Part shown: positions 45,707 through 54,301 of the stretch, piece after piece
Layout of the letters: every line of letters begins with the position of its first letter
Numbering within the stretch: the first letter of the stretch is position 1
NCBI GenBank assembly: GCA_042408195.1
Contig: JBHOQL010000042.1
Span: 26,827-90,826, forward strand
Origin: SpSt-600 sp042408195
GTDB taxonomy: Bacteria > Chloroflexota > Anaerolineae > SpSt-600
Direction of reading: 5' to 3'
Length of the DNA stretch: 64,000 nt
The notes under the pieces: generated by a model
The model's database searches: none
The model's input: only the letters and a program-made list of their open reading frames with translations
Told to the model about the DNA's origin: nothing
Program-made: the position numbers and the translations under genes

Positions 45707-46335
45707 GGGCGGTAGCAATAAAAGGGACTGGTGAGGGCATAACGGTAGTTCTCAAAGGTGAAAAGACCGAATCGGTCATTTCTGAATTAGAAGAAATCCT
45801 GCTCTCTGCTGGCCCGCTTCTGGAAGGCAACAAGGTGATTCTGGAAGTTAAGACTCCTGATATGGGGGTGGGCGAACTGGGCAAAGTGCTGGAAATCCTC
45901 AAAGTCCACGGTATAGAGCCCGAGAAGATCGTAAGCGATGAGGAAAAGGTGTGCAAAGCCGCTTACGCTCTTGGCCTCGAAGTGGAAAGAAGCCGCAGTG
46001 GAAAGCCTGAAATCGCCCTGGTGAAAAGGGGCCCTATCCGCTCTGGCCAGAGGGTAGTCTATGAAGGCTCCATCGTAATAATTGGAGATGTGAACCCCGG
46101 TGCGGAGGTCGTAGCGGGGGGCGATGTTATTGTTTTAGGACATCTTAAAGGGGCTGCTTCGGCTGGGACTCCTAATGACCCTTCTCGCAGGATCTATGCC
46201 TTGCATTTGGAACCAACCCTGATAAGGATCGGGCCATATATTGCTCGCTCTCCGGAGGGAACAAAAGAAAGCCCTTCCAGGCCGGAGGTGGCTTTAGTCC
46301 AAGGTGGACAGATTGTAGTGGAAGAACTGGATTGA
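45703..46335 (+). CDS. minC: Septum site-determining protein MinC
   Basis: 210 residues. The N-terminal half (1-100) is the FtsZ-inhibiting domain, weakly conserved (ISELEEILLSAGPLLEGNKVILEV). The C-terminal half is the MinC beta-helix with VVYEGSIVIIGDVNPGAEVVAGGDVIVLGHLKGAASAG, a very typical signature, plus IARSPE and ALVQGGQIVVEEL. ATG overlaps the PBP2 stop by 4 bp. minD and minE, usually next to it, are absent: the next gene is convergent. Confidence 0.93.
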   Translation: MRAVAIKGTGEGITVVLKGEKTESVISELEEILLSAGPLLEGNKVILEVKTPDMGVGELGKVLEILKVHGIEPEKIVSDEEKVCKAAYALGLEVERSRSGKPEIALVKRGPIRSGQRVVYEGSIVIIGDVNPGAEVVAGGDVIVLGHLKGAASAGTPNDPSRRIYALHLEPTLIRIGPYIARSPEGTKESPSRPEVALVQGGQIVVEELD

Positions 46336-46341
46336 GCCAGT

Positions 46342-47307
46342 TCAGGGGACTATTCCTTGGACGTAAAGGGTATAAGTGACTGGGGGATTGCCAGCGGGAA
46401 AGAAGGTTGAGTAAAAAGCACTCTCTTCCCCGGGCTGCAGGAAATCTTTAACGGGCACAATTTTCTGAAGAGCTACTACTCTTTCAAAGGCGTCATAGGC
46501 TATCACCAGAACATTAACATCTTTTACAGTTTTCTTTCCCGCATTCAGTACTACCCCTTTTACCGAGAAGGAACTGCCTGGACCCTGCTCCCAAGAGTGC
46601 TCTTTCACAATTAAAGAATGCTCTAAGGCCGAGGGTGAGTGGGCAGGAAGCGCGCTCATCACTACAATGTCATAGCCCGAGAAATGCTCCGGAGGGTGAG
46701 CGAAGGCCACAGCGAAAGGCCCTCTTTCACCAGGCGGAAGCAGATCTCTCGCCACAGAAGCCCATCCTTCTGCCAAAGTTGAACCATCAGGGCCGTAAAG
46801 TTTAACCGCCACCGCCACGCTCTCCACAGCCTCTTTGCCCGGATTGATGACCTCACCGAAGCACCAGAGGTTCCCTCCAGGCTCACGGTAGAAGTTAACC
46901 CCGACTACTTGAAGGGGAAAGGGTGTAGGCGTGGGAGTCGGAGTCCCCGGAAGAGCTTCTTCACCCTGAGGTATGATGAGAGTTTGGCCCACTTGCAGAG
47001 TTCGGGGGTCAGTTATAGCGTTGGCCTCTTGGATTATTCGGATGCTGACTCCGAATTTCTTGGCTATTTCCGAAAGCGTATCCCCTGGCTGGACAACATA
47101 AAGTATAGGGGTGGGCGTGAAAGTTGGGGTGAAAGTGGGGTAGGGAGTGAGCGGAGGCAAGGTAAAGGTGGGGGTTGGGGAGAGGGCTAACTCGCTCGAA
47201 GGGGTTGTTAAAGGTGTGGCTGTGGGAAGGGTAATAATTTGCCCACAGATGAGGCTCAATCCGAGCAGGCCAAAGACTGTAGTTGTTTGGAAAATTTTCC
47301 TTCTCAT
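46342..47307 (-). CDS. LysM-domain surface protein with Thr/Pro-rich linker
   Basis: 321 residues: N-terminal hydrophobic leader (~8-25), a Thr/Pro-rich stretch (~30-70), one LysM domain (YVVQPGDTLSEIAKKFGVSIRIIQEAN to GQTLIIPQG) that binds glycan strands, a second short Thr/Pro linker and a C-terminal pair of FxLYD-like beta domains (NLWCFGEVINPGKEAVESVAV; SFSVKGVVLNAGKKTVKDVNV). The leader ends in LSLIC, which does not fit a lipobox (Ile at -1), so export by a signal peptide or a plain membrane anchor is more likely. ATG 47307 with GAGGAG upstream; divergent from radC by 29 bp. Confidence 0.87.
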   Translation of the reverse strand: MRRKIFQTTTVFGLLGLSLICGQIITLPTATPLTTPSSELALSPTPTFTLPPLTPYPTFTPTFTPTPILYVVQPGDTLSEIAKKFGVSIRIIQEANAITDPRTLQVGQTLIIPQGEEALPGTPTPTPTPFPLQVVGVNFYREPGGNLWCFGEVINPGKEAVESVAVAVKLYGPDGSTLAEGWASVARDLLPPGERGPFAVAFAHPPEHFSGYDIVVMSALPAHSPSALEHSLIVKEHSWEQGPGSSFSVKGVVLNAGKKTVKDVNVLVIAYDAFERVVALQKIVPVKDFLQPGEESAFYSTFFPAGNPPVTYTLYVQGIVP

Positions 47308-47336
47308 GAGCAATACTCCTCTGACCAGGAGGATCC

Positions 47337-48041
47337 ATGGGTGAGAGGGTTGAATACCATCCCACTATAAAGGAACTGCCTCTTTCGGAGAGGCCACGGG
47401 AAAGGCTTAAGCTTTACGGGGCTTCTTCCCTTTCCACCGCCGAACTGCTGGCCATAATCCTCAGGACCGGGGTGGAAGGGGAGAGTGTCCTGGCCTTGGC
47501 CACCCGCCTCCTGGCTCGGTACGGTGGCCTCACTGGCCTGGCCGAGGCCGATTTTTCCGACCTTTGCAGGGAAAAGGGGCTCGGGGTAGCCAAAGCGGCC
47601 CAGCTCAAAGCGGCTTTTGAACTTGGCAAGAGGCTCTTGGTATCTTCCCCTCAGGAGAGGCCTGCAGTGCGTTCCCCTACTGATGCTGCCAATCTCCTTT
47701 TGTTGGAAATGGGCTTCCTTCCCAAAGAGCATCTTAGGACCATTCTCCTCGATACAAAGAACAGGGTCATAAGCATACCTACCATATGCGTAGGAGGGCT
47801 CAATATGGCCTCGGCGAGGATTGGGGAAATATTTAGAGAAGCTATAAAAACTGATGCTTCGGCTATAATCCTTGTGCACAATCATCCCTCGGGCGATCCC
47901 ACCCCTTCTCCCGAGGACATCGCCTTTACTCGCCAGGTGGTTCAAGCCGGAAGGCTTCTGGACATTGACGTCCTGGATCACATAATCATAGGCAAACAGA
48001 GATTCGTAAGCCTTAAGGAAAAAGGGCTGGGGTTTGACTGA
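47337..48041 (+). CDS. radC: RadC-family JAB/MPN+ protein
   Basis: 234 residues: N-terminal helix-hairpin-helix part (RERLKLYGASSLSTAELLAIILRTG, then LGVAKAAQLKAAFELGKRL) and C-terminal MPN+ metalloprotease-like domain with catalytic Glu in the PKEHLRTILLDTKNR strand and Zn motif HNHPSGDPTPSPEDIAFT. Historically named a DNA-repair protein; its molecular function is not settled. RBS AGGAGGATCC directly before the ATG. Confidence 0.93.
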   Translation: MGERVEYHPTIKELPLSERPRERLKLYGASSLSTAELLAIILRTGVEGESVLALATRLLARYGGLTGLAEADFSDLCREKGLGVAKAAQLKAAFELGKRLLVSSPQERPAVRSPTDAANLLLLEMGFLPKEHLRTILLDTKNRVISIPTICVGGLNMASARIGEIFREAIKTDASAIILVHNHPSGDPTPSPEDIAFTRQVVQAGRLLDIDVLDHIIIGKQRFVSLKEKGLGFD

Positions 48042-48063
48042 ACCACAATCCTCTGAGGGTTCA
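48039..48063. terminator. Weak hairpin between convergent radC and lysS
   Basis: TGAACC (48,039-48,044) and GGTTCA (48,058-48,063) form a 6-bp stem, followed by CAATTTATAAA. It lies between two convergent stops and may end both transcripts; the T-tract is poor. Confidence 0.3.
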
Positions 48064-48067
48064 CAAT

Positions 48068-49543
48068 TTATAAAGTGCGCAGGTGTGGGAACAAGATTAC
48101 CTCCCTGATAGATCGCTTATCGGTCAAAATCATCGTCAGGCGATCGATCCCTATGCCAAGCCCCCCTGTGGGAGGCATCCCGTACATTAGGGCCAGGATG
48201 AAATCCTCGTCCAGGGGATGCGTTTCTTCGTCTCCTCTCTCTCTTGCTTTTGCTTGTTCCAGGAACCTTTCCTTCTGATCCAGCGGATCGTTCAACTCAC
48301 TGAAGGCATTGGCAATCTCCATGCCGCCGATAAAGCCCTCAAACCGTTCCACTAAGTGAGGGGCATCAGGTTTACGCTTGGCTAAAGGGGATATTTCTAC
48401 TGGATAATCCAACACGAAAATGGGACCTGTAAGGTTGGGCTCCACGTACTCCTTGAATAGTTCATCTATCTGCTTGCCCCAGGTGGGCTTGGGATCCACT
48501 CTAAGCCCCCTTGCCTTGATCGCTTCCCTAAGGCTTTCCAAATCTCGGCATTCTTCAAAATCTATGCCTGTGTAATTGAGGAGCAATTCCCTCATAGTAG
48601 CCCTCGGCCAGGGGGGTGATAGCTCTATTTTATTTCCGGCATAAGTTATGGTGGTGGTGCCTTTAGCTTCTTGAGCTATATAGGCAATCATCTCTTCCGT
48701 CAGCTTCATCATGTCATGGTAATCGGCGTATGCCTGGTAGCATTCCATCATAGTGAATTCCGGATTGTGGCGGGCATCCACTCCCTCGTTGCGGAAGTCT
48801 TTGCCTATTTCGTAAACCTTATCAAAACCGCCCACTATCAAGCGCTTTAGGTAAAGCTCATCGGAAATGCGCAGGTAAAAAGACCTTTCCAGGGCATGAT
48901 ACCAAGTTTCAAAGGGCCTTGCCGCCGCACCCCCGTAGATGGGCTGAAGGATGGGGGTTTCCACCTCAATGAAACCTCGGGAATCTAAAAACTGGCGCAT
49001 AGCCTTGATTATTTTGCTCCTCACGATGAAAACTTCCCGCACTTCTTCATTAACTAAGAGATCTAAGTAGCGCCTGCGGTAGCGAAGTTCCACATCCTGA
49101 AGGCCATGCCACTTTTCGGGGAGAGGATATAGAGCTTTGGCTAAAAGACGGTAATCTTCCACCAGTAGAGTTATTTCTCCAGTGCGAGTCCGGAATATGC
49201 CCCCGTGGGCCTCTATGAAGTCTCCTATATCAAAAAACTCCAGGAAAGTTTCGTACCGCTGCTCACCCAGCAGGTCGCGGCGGAACATGAGTTGGATCTT
49301 TCCTGTGCCGTCGGCTATGTGGGTAAAGGTTAGGCCACCCATGTGGCGGATGGCTATTAGTCTTCCGGTGAGGTATATTTTTTCCTGACCGAAATTTTCA
49401 TCCCGCTCGAAAGCTTCGCGGGCTTCTTTGACAGTGTGGGTTCGCCGAGCCCTTGCTGGGTATGGGTCTATTCCGAGTTCTCGCAATTTTTCCAGCTTGT
49501 GCAGGCGATAATAAAACTGGTCAGGCAATTCCAGTTCCTGCAA
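48068..49543 (-). CDS. lysS: Lysyl-tRNA synthetase, class II
   Basis: 491 residues. N-terminal OB-fold anticodon domain (KIYLTGRLIAIRHMGGLTFTHIAD) and class II catalytic core: motif 2 FRNEGVDARHNPEFTMMECYQAY, motif 3 GGLGIGIDRLTMIL ending in REVILFPHLR. YIGGGAARPF-like stretch reads IYGGAAARPFETW. TTG 49543 is the start (GGGGGGGCAAA upstream). Follows greA with a 17-bp gap, the order seen in many bacteria. Confidence 0.95.
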   Translation of the reverse strand: MQELELPDQFYYRLHKLEKLRELGIDPYPARARRTHTVKEAREAFERDENFGQEKIYLTGRLIAIRHMGGLTFTHIADGTGKIQLMFRRDLLGEQRYETFLEFFDIGDFIEAHGGIFRTRTGEITLLVEDYRLLAKALYPLPEKWHGLQDVELRYRRRYLDLLVNEEVREVFIVRSKIIKAMRQFLDSRGFIEVETPILQPIYGGAAARPFETWYHALERSFYLRISDELYLKRLIVGGFDKVYEIGKDFRNEGVDARHNPEFTMMECYQAYADYHDMMKLTEEMIAYIAQEAKGTTTITYAGNKIELSPPWPRATMRELLLNYTGIDFEECRDLESLREAIKARGLRVDPKPTWGKQIDELFKEYVEPNLTGPIFVLDYPVEISPLAKRKPDAPHLVERFEGFIGGMEIANAFSELNDPLDQKERFLEQAKARERGDEETHPLDEDFILALMYGMPPTGGLGIGIDRLTMILTDKRSIREVILFPHLRTL

Positions 49544-49560
49544 TTTGCCCCCCCGAATTT

Positions 49561-50037
49561 CTACTCAATGCTTATGATCCTGAAAACGATGCGGCCAGCT
49601 GGCGCATTGACCACTACTGTATCACCAACTTTTGCCCCCATGAGGGCTTTGCCCAAAGGCGATTCGTTGGAAATGCGCCCCTGGAGTGGGTCTGCCTCGG
49701 TTGAGCCCACGATCATATAAGTTTCTGGCTCTGTCTTGCCTTCTTCTAAAAGGGTAACTTTTGAACCGAGGCACACTTGTTCGCTTCCCGCTGGCTTTTC
49801 AATAATTACAGCATTTTCCAGGATTTTTTCCAGAGTTATTATTCTGCCTTCCAGGAAAGCCTGGGCGGTTTTAGCCTCTTCATAGCCGGCGTTCTCTGTG
49901 ACATCTCCTTCGGCCTTAGCCTGGTGGATTTGCTGTGCTATCTCAGCCCTTCTCACAGTACGGAGGTATTCCAATTCTTCCTCCAGCCTTTTTTTACCCT
50001 CGGGGGTAAGGTAAAAAACCTTGCCCTGCTTTTCCAT
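49561..50037 (-). CDS. greA: Transcription elongation factor GreA
   Basis: 158 residues. N-terminal coiled-coil hairpin with the acidic tip (AEGDVTENAGYEEAK) that reaches the RNA polymerase active site to trigger cleavage of backtracked RNA; C-terminal FKBP-like domain (GRISNESPLGKALMGAKVGDTVVV). ATG 50037, with GGGAGGTGTGC upstream, is chosen over an in-frame codon 6 bp earlier. Its promoter and 5' hairpin lie in the 85-bp gap after the NUDIX gene. Confidence 0.95.
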   Translation of the reverse strand: MEKQGKVFYLTPEGKKRLEEELEYLRTVRRAEIAQQIHQAKAEGDVTENAGYEEAKTAQAFLEGRIITLEKILENAVIIEKPAGSEQVCLGSKVTLLEEGKTEPETYMIVGSTEADPLQGRISNESPLGKALMGAKVGDTVVVNAPAGRIVFRIISIE

Positions 50038-50062
50038 GCACACCTCCCAGGGAAATAAAAAT

Positions 50063-50077
50063 AGCCCGCTTCGGGCT
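50063..50077 (-). terminator. Hairpin plus T-tract between NUDIX and greA
   Basis: On the minus strand AGCCCG-AAG-CGGGCT followed by ATTTTTATTT. It can serve as the intrinsic terminator of the NUDIX gene (stop at 50,123). It also sits at, or within a few bases of, the expected 5' end of the greA transcript started at the promoter 50,085-50,113. Confidence 0.6.
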
Positions 50078-50084
50078 TTAAAAT

Positions 50085-50113
50085 ATTATAACTGGGAAAC
50101 GGCTCGGGAGCAA
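50085..50113 (-). promoter_or_regulatory. Promoter of greA-lysS
   Basis: Minus strand TTGCTC (50,108-50,113), 17-bp spacer, TATAAT (50,085-50,090). Transcription would start around 50,078, right at the hairpin, about 40 nt before the greA ATG. Confidence 0.7.
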
Positions 50114-50122
50114 AATGAACCC

Positions 50123-50626
50123 TCATCTTTGCTGAGAACAAATAATGGAAATCGCTCGCTTAAGGAGTTCCCTGGTGCCGGAGGGAAGGAGAATATCATC
50201 AAGTTCTTCAGGAGAGAACCAGCGAGCTTCTTCCGCATCGGAAGAAGGGAGAACCTCCAACTCCTTGGGGAAAGCCAGAAAATCTATTATCACATAGTGA
50301 AAGCGCACTTTGCCATCTGCATCGCGGTGAATGCTATCCACCACCTCCAGAACCGGCCCTACTTCTATTTCAATTCCACATTCCTCCTTTACTTCCCTTT
50401 TGAGAGCTTCTCTTACCCTTTCCCCTAATTCAATGGCTCCGCCTGGTATGCTCCAATAACCTCTAGAAGGGTCCTTAGCGCGTTTTACCAGTAAGATTTT
50501 GCCCTGGTGGATTACCACCGCTCCCACAGCAGGGATCGGTGTTTCAGGGTATTCCCGCTTTATGGAGCCGAGTTTTCCACATAAGGCCTTAAAAATTGCC
50601 CTTCTAAGTTCGTTCATCCATTCCAT
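50123..50626 (-). CDS. NUDIX hydrolase
   Basis: 167 residues with a full NUDIX box, GGAIELGERVREALKREVKEECGIEI (residues ~62-87), in a mixed beta sandwich opening with PAVGAVVIHQGKILLVKRAKDPSRGYWSIP. This pattern (RGYWSIPGG) matches ADP-ribose or (d)NTP pyrophosphatases; substrate not decided. A terminator lies 45 bp past the stop. Confidence 0.9.
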   Translation of the reverse strand: MEWMNELRRAIFKALCGKLGSIKREYPETPIPAVGAVVIHQGKILLVKRAKDPSRGYWSIPGGAIELGERVREALKREVKEECGIEIEVGPVLEVVDSIHRDADGKVRFHYVIIDFLAFPKELEVLPSSDAEEARWFSPEELDDILLPSGTRELLKRAISIICSQQR

Positions 50627-50879
50627 TTTTCTGGCTGAGCGTTTTAAGTTCTAAGTTCGCTTAATTTTATCACAACTGTGGAGATAAATGTAATAGAGCG
50701 GTCGTGGTAAACATACGCATACCGGCTCGGGACCCGTGGGCCTCTCGGTTTTGATCCAGTGGGTCCGGTGGCGGGAAGCGGCCCAGGACAAGATGGTAGG
50801 AGCACACTTTGTAGTCATACAGCCCAAGGATGGGCTCCCCTCGCTGCCCGGTGGAGCAGAGTTATAGGGGAAAAGTCCC

Positions 50880-51347
50880 TCACCACCGGAAGCTGTTCAC
50901 CATTTTTAATGTTTCACCATTTAAACGGGCCGGGCGGACCAGCCTTTCACCCCCCTTATCCTTCAACCATTGATGCACCCGCTGGGAAATCACCACCAGC
51001 CAGTTAGGAGCTGGCGGGTCCCCGATCCGCTCAAGGGTGGCATTGGAGTCTGCCGCTTTCTCCAGAGCTTCCCGCGGGTAGTAGATGTCCGTCTCCTCGT
51101 AGTATTGGACTCTTCCCCACCAGTGGGTGCGCTTGAGGAACGTGGCTTCGGTTCCGCAGGCCTCAAATCGCTGGGGTTCTCGAATTCTGTTGGTGTGGAA
51201 GCCATTGGTGGAAAGACGGAGGTGACCACTAGCTGGAAGAGTGGGGGCTGTCCCCGGTAGGGCGGCGGTAATCCCAAAGTGGCCGCAGGGAGAAGCCTGA
51301 AAAGCCGGTTTCCTGGAGCATCTAGGCCAGGGGAGGGGATAGGAAGA
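50880..51347 (-). pseudogene. Orphan open frame without start codon, possible gene remnant
   Basis: The 870-bp gap between the NUDIX and gltX genes (50,627-51,497) has no complete gene. In one minus-strand frame 155 codons are open between a TAG at 51,348-51,350 and a TGA at 50,880-50,882. The downstream two-thirds reads like protein: FLKRTHWWGRVQYYEETD, YYPREALEKAADSNATLE, PNWLVVISQRVHQWLKDK, with mostly G/C third positions. There is no ATG/GTG with an RBS at its head and no family was recognised. It may be the tail of a decayed mobile or phage gene, or chance. A tract 50,770-50,890 also contains several GC-rich inverted segments. Confidence 0.3.
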
Positions 51348-51497
51348 CTACAAAGCTGTAGGTGAGAGAGGGGTCTCGTCTGGTTAGAATAAAGCGCGTA
51401 ACTTAGGAGCCGCAGCAAAGAGTATCAGAAAAAACTGACAGGGGCTGACTGACCAGGGCTAATATGACCCATATTACCGGCAGTAAGCGAAAGATCC

Positions 51498-52976
51498 TCA
51501 CACCAAGGATCCCAGGAGCTTCAGGGCCTTTTCCATGCGGGCCAGGGTTCGCTCCCGGCCCAGAAGGGCCATGCTTCCGAAAAGGGGAGGGGCGACTTTC
51601 TTGCCGCTTATCGCTATCCTTATGATGCCGAAAAGTTGCCCAGGTTTGAGACCCATCTCAGCAGTGAGGGCCCTTAGAGCATCCTCAAGGGTTCTTTCGT
51701 CAAAAGAAGGCAGAGCCATTATTGTTTCATAAGCCCGTTTCAGAGCCTCTAGAGATTCGCGAGGGCTCATCTTGTCCCCTACCAGGGCTTCTGGCTCATA
51801 GTCTATTTCTTCCTGGAAGAAGAAATCCACCAGAGCAATGGCATCTCTGAGGGTTTTTATCCTCTCCTGTATGAGGGGGACTATAGGCCTTACCTTTTCA
51901 AAGTCCACTTGAAAACCTGCCTTCCTTAGGAAGGGCACAAGCCTCCCAGCTAAGTCATCGGGATTAAGCTGTCGGATGTAGTAGCCATTCATCCACTCCA
52001 GTTTATCGTAAGAGAAAGCAGCTGGGGAAGATTTGACCCTTTCCAGGGAGAACCGCTCAATAAGCTGCTCTCTGGTCATTATTTCCGTCCGGTCATCATA
52101 GGACCAGCCTACCAGGGCCAGGAAGTTGAACATAGCTTCGGGAAGGTAACCCATTTCCCGGAATTCCCTCACCAGAACGGGATAAATGCGGCCATCGGCG
52201 CCCACCGTCTTGCGTTTGCTGAGCTTGCCTTGCCCCGTCGGGGAAAGGATCAGGGGAAGGTGAGCAAACTGTGGGGGTTCCCACCCGAAACCCTGGTATA
52301 GGAGGACGTGCTTTGGAGTTGAAGGTATCCACTCATCGGCCCGCATCACGTGGGTTATCTTCATGAAGTGATCATCCACGACGTTTGCTAAGTGGTAAGT
52401 GGGGTAACCATCGGATTTGAGCAGGATTAAGTCTTCTATGTTCACGTTGTTGACTGTTATCTCACCGTGGATTAGGTCACGGAAGCTGGTCTTGCCTTCC
52501 AGCGGCACTTTCAGGCGGATAACGTAGCTCCTGCCTTCAGCTTCCAGAGCCGCTTTTTCCTCGTCGGTTAAAAAGCGGCAGTGGCGGTCGTAACTCGGAG
52601 GCTGCTTCTTGCGCCGCTGCTCTTCCCGGAGGTGCTCAAGCCTTTCCTGGGAGCAGTAACACTTATAGGCCCAACCCCTTTCTATCAGGATGTGAGCATA
52701 TTTCTGGTAAAGCTCGAGGCGCTGGGACTGAAAATATGGCCCGTAAGGTCCTCCGACCACCGGCCCCTCATCCCAATCTAACCCAAGCCACTTCAGCCCT
52801 TCCATTATGTCATCCAAGGAGTCAGGGACATAACGGGTGCGGTCGGTGTCCTCTATCCTGAGGATAAAAGAGCCTCCGTGGCGGCGGGCGAAAAGCCAGT
52901 TGAAAAGAGCTGTCCGCGCCCCTCCTACATGGAGATATCCAGTCGGACTTGGAGCAAAGCGAACTCTTACCGTCAC
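51498..52976 (-). CDS. gltX: Glutamyl-tRNA synthetase
   Basis: 492 residues, class I synthetase. HIGH motif in RFAPSPTGYLHVGGARTAL, zinc-like CYCSQERLEHLR loop, WIPSTPKHVLLYQGFGW, and the KMSKS equivalent GKLSKRKT; C-terminal anticodon-binding helices to the end. GTG 52976 (VTVRVRFAPSP) is chosen because it forms a GTGA overlap with the ssnA stop and matches the family's usual start; ATG 52988 would add four residues. Confidence 0.95.
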   Translation of the reverse strand: MTVRVRFAPSPTGYLHVGGARTALFNWLFARRHGGSFILRIEDTDRTRYVPDSLDDIMEGLKWLGLDWDEGPVVGGPYGPYFQSQRLELYQKYAHILIERGWAYKCYCSQERLEHLREEQRRKKQPPSYDRHCRFLTDEEKAALEAEGRSYVIRLKVPLEGKTSFRDLIHGEITVNNVNIEDLILLKSDGYPTYHLANVVDDHFMKITHVMRADEWIPSTPKHVLLYQGFGWEPPQFAHLPLILSPTGQGKLSKRKTVGADGRIYPVLVREFREMGYLPEAMFNFLALVGWSYDDRTEIMTREQLIERFSLERVKSSPAAFSYDKLEWMNGYYIRQLNPDDLAGRLVPFLRKAGFQVDFEKVRPIVPLIQERIKTLRDAIALVDFFFQEEIDYEPEALVGDKMSPRESLEALKRAYETIMALPSFDERTLEDALRALTAEMGLKPGQLFGIIRIAISGKKVAPPLFGSMALLGRERTLARMEKALKLLGSLV

Positions 52977-54301
52977 AGCCTCCTCCATAATTTTGATGCT
53001 AACTCTTGCGAGCGAGCGGTAATTTCCTCTTCATCAAGGGCGAGTAACTTACCCCTTTCCATCAGTATTTTACCACCTACCATCACGGTGTCAATCCCGG
53101 TCCCGTCCACTCCGAAGATTATGTGCCAGGGGTAATTGCTTTCAGTAATAGGGGTGGCTGGATAGTAATCAACAGTTATAAGGTCAGCCCAGGCTCCCGG
53201 CCTAAGGATGCCCAACGGCTTTTCGGGCCAGAAGAGGCTTGCTATTCTGGCATTGTGGTGGAAAACCATCTTGAGGACAAGATCAGCACCGATGGCCTGG
53301 GGGTCAAGCCTGGCCAGCCTGTGGACCAGGTAAGCTGCGTGCATTTCCACAAACATGTTGTTGGAGAAGCCATCGTTTCCGAGGCCCACCTCAATTCCTC
53401 TGTTCAGCATATCTATCAAAGGCGCTGTGCCTACGGCGTTGTTCATGTTGGAACGGGGGTTGTGGACTACCTTAGTCCCAGTTTCTTTGAGGATTTCCAT
53501 TTCCTTCTCGTTTATGTGCACGCAGTGGGCAGCAATGGTCTTTGGTCCCAGGATTCCGAATCTGTGCAATCTCTCCACCACCCTTAGACCTGATTTCCGC
53601 AGAGAATCCTCCTGATCGGCCTTGTCCTCGGCCACATGGAGGTGGAAACCTACCCCCAGGCTCTGAGCGGAAGCAGCGCACTTCTCCAGGGTTTCGTCTG
53701 ATAAGGTTAAGGAAGCGTGGAGGCCAAAGGTTGCCCTGACCAAGCCTCCCTTTTCTTGGCTTTTACGGATGAAGCGTTCGTTTTCCCGAATCCCTGCCTC
53801 CATTTGTTCCCTGCCGTCGCGGTCTGTAACTTCGTAGCAGAGGCAGGCCCGTACGCCAGCCTGTTCCACGGCTTCGGCTATGACGTCAAGGCAGCCGTCA
53901 ATGGCTCCCTGGGAAGCATGGTGGTCAATCAGGGTTGTAGTTCCGTGCTTAATGGCATCCACGAGGCAAACAAGCGCGCTATATCGTATATCATCATAGG
54001 ATAGAACTTTATCCAGGCGCCACCAAAGTTTTTCTAAGATCTGAGGGAAATTTCGGGGAGGCTCTCCGGATATAGCCATGCCCCGCGCGAAGGCCCCATA
54101 GAAGTGAGTATGGGCACAGATAAGTCCAGGCATCACCAGCTTATCCCTGGCATCCAGGATTTTTTCCCCCGGATACCGTCTTACTAGCTCTGAAGCGGGG
54201 CCAATGTCGGAAATTTGGTTGCCCTGAACGAGGATAGCCCCGCCATTCAGGAGTGGCCTTTCGGGGTCAAAGGTCAGGATAATTCCACCCAGAATGAGCA
54301 T
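52973..54301 (-). CDS. ssnA: SsnA-type amidohydrolase (putative selenium-linked aminohydrolase)
   Basis: 442-residue amidohydrolase of the guanine deaminase/MtaD superfamily. Metal ligands: VMPGLICAHTHFYGAFARGM (HxH), HLHVAEDKADQED, AHCVHINEKEM and LGNDGFSNNMF (Asp). The stretch RNFPQILEKLWWRLDKVLSYDD and DHHASQGAID are typical of SsnA (TIGR03314), a protein that co-occurs with selenium-dependent molybdenum hydroxylases in purine catabolism. Its exact substrate is not established. It follows two nucleoside-type permeases directly and overlaps gltX. Confidence 0.82.
   Translation of the reverse strand: MLILGGIILTFDPERPLLNGGAILVQGNQISDIGPASELVRRYPGEKILDARDKLVMPGLICAHTHFYGAFARGMAISGEPPRNFPQILEKLWWRLDKVLSYDDIRYSALVCLVDAIKHGTTTLIDHHASQGAIDGCLDVIAEAVEQAGVRACLCYEVTDRDGREQMEAGIRENERFIRKSQEKGGLVRATFGLHASLTLSDETLEKCAASAQSLGVGFHLHVAEDKADQEDSLRKSGLRVVERLHRFGILGPKTIAAHCVHINEKEMEILKETGTKVVHNPRSNMNNAVGTAPLIDMLNRGIEVGLGNDGFSNNMFVEMHAAYLVHRLARLDPQAIGADLVLKMVFHHNARIASLFWPEKPLGILRPGAWADLITVDYYPATPITESNYPWHIIFGVDGTGIDTVMVGGKILMERGKLLALDEEEITARSQELASKLWRRL

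Noticed and set aside
47304..47981. 225-codon minus-strand frame opposite radC
   Set aside because: radC has all family motifs and an ideal RBS on the plus strand; the antisense frame has no recognisable domain.
50700..51480. RNase P RNA, tmRNA or group II intron in the large gap
   Set aside because: I looked for the P4 GAGGAAAGTCC/ACAGAA core, the tRNA-like TTCGA arm and an intron domain V on both strands and found none of them.
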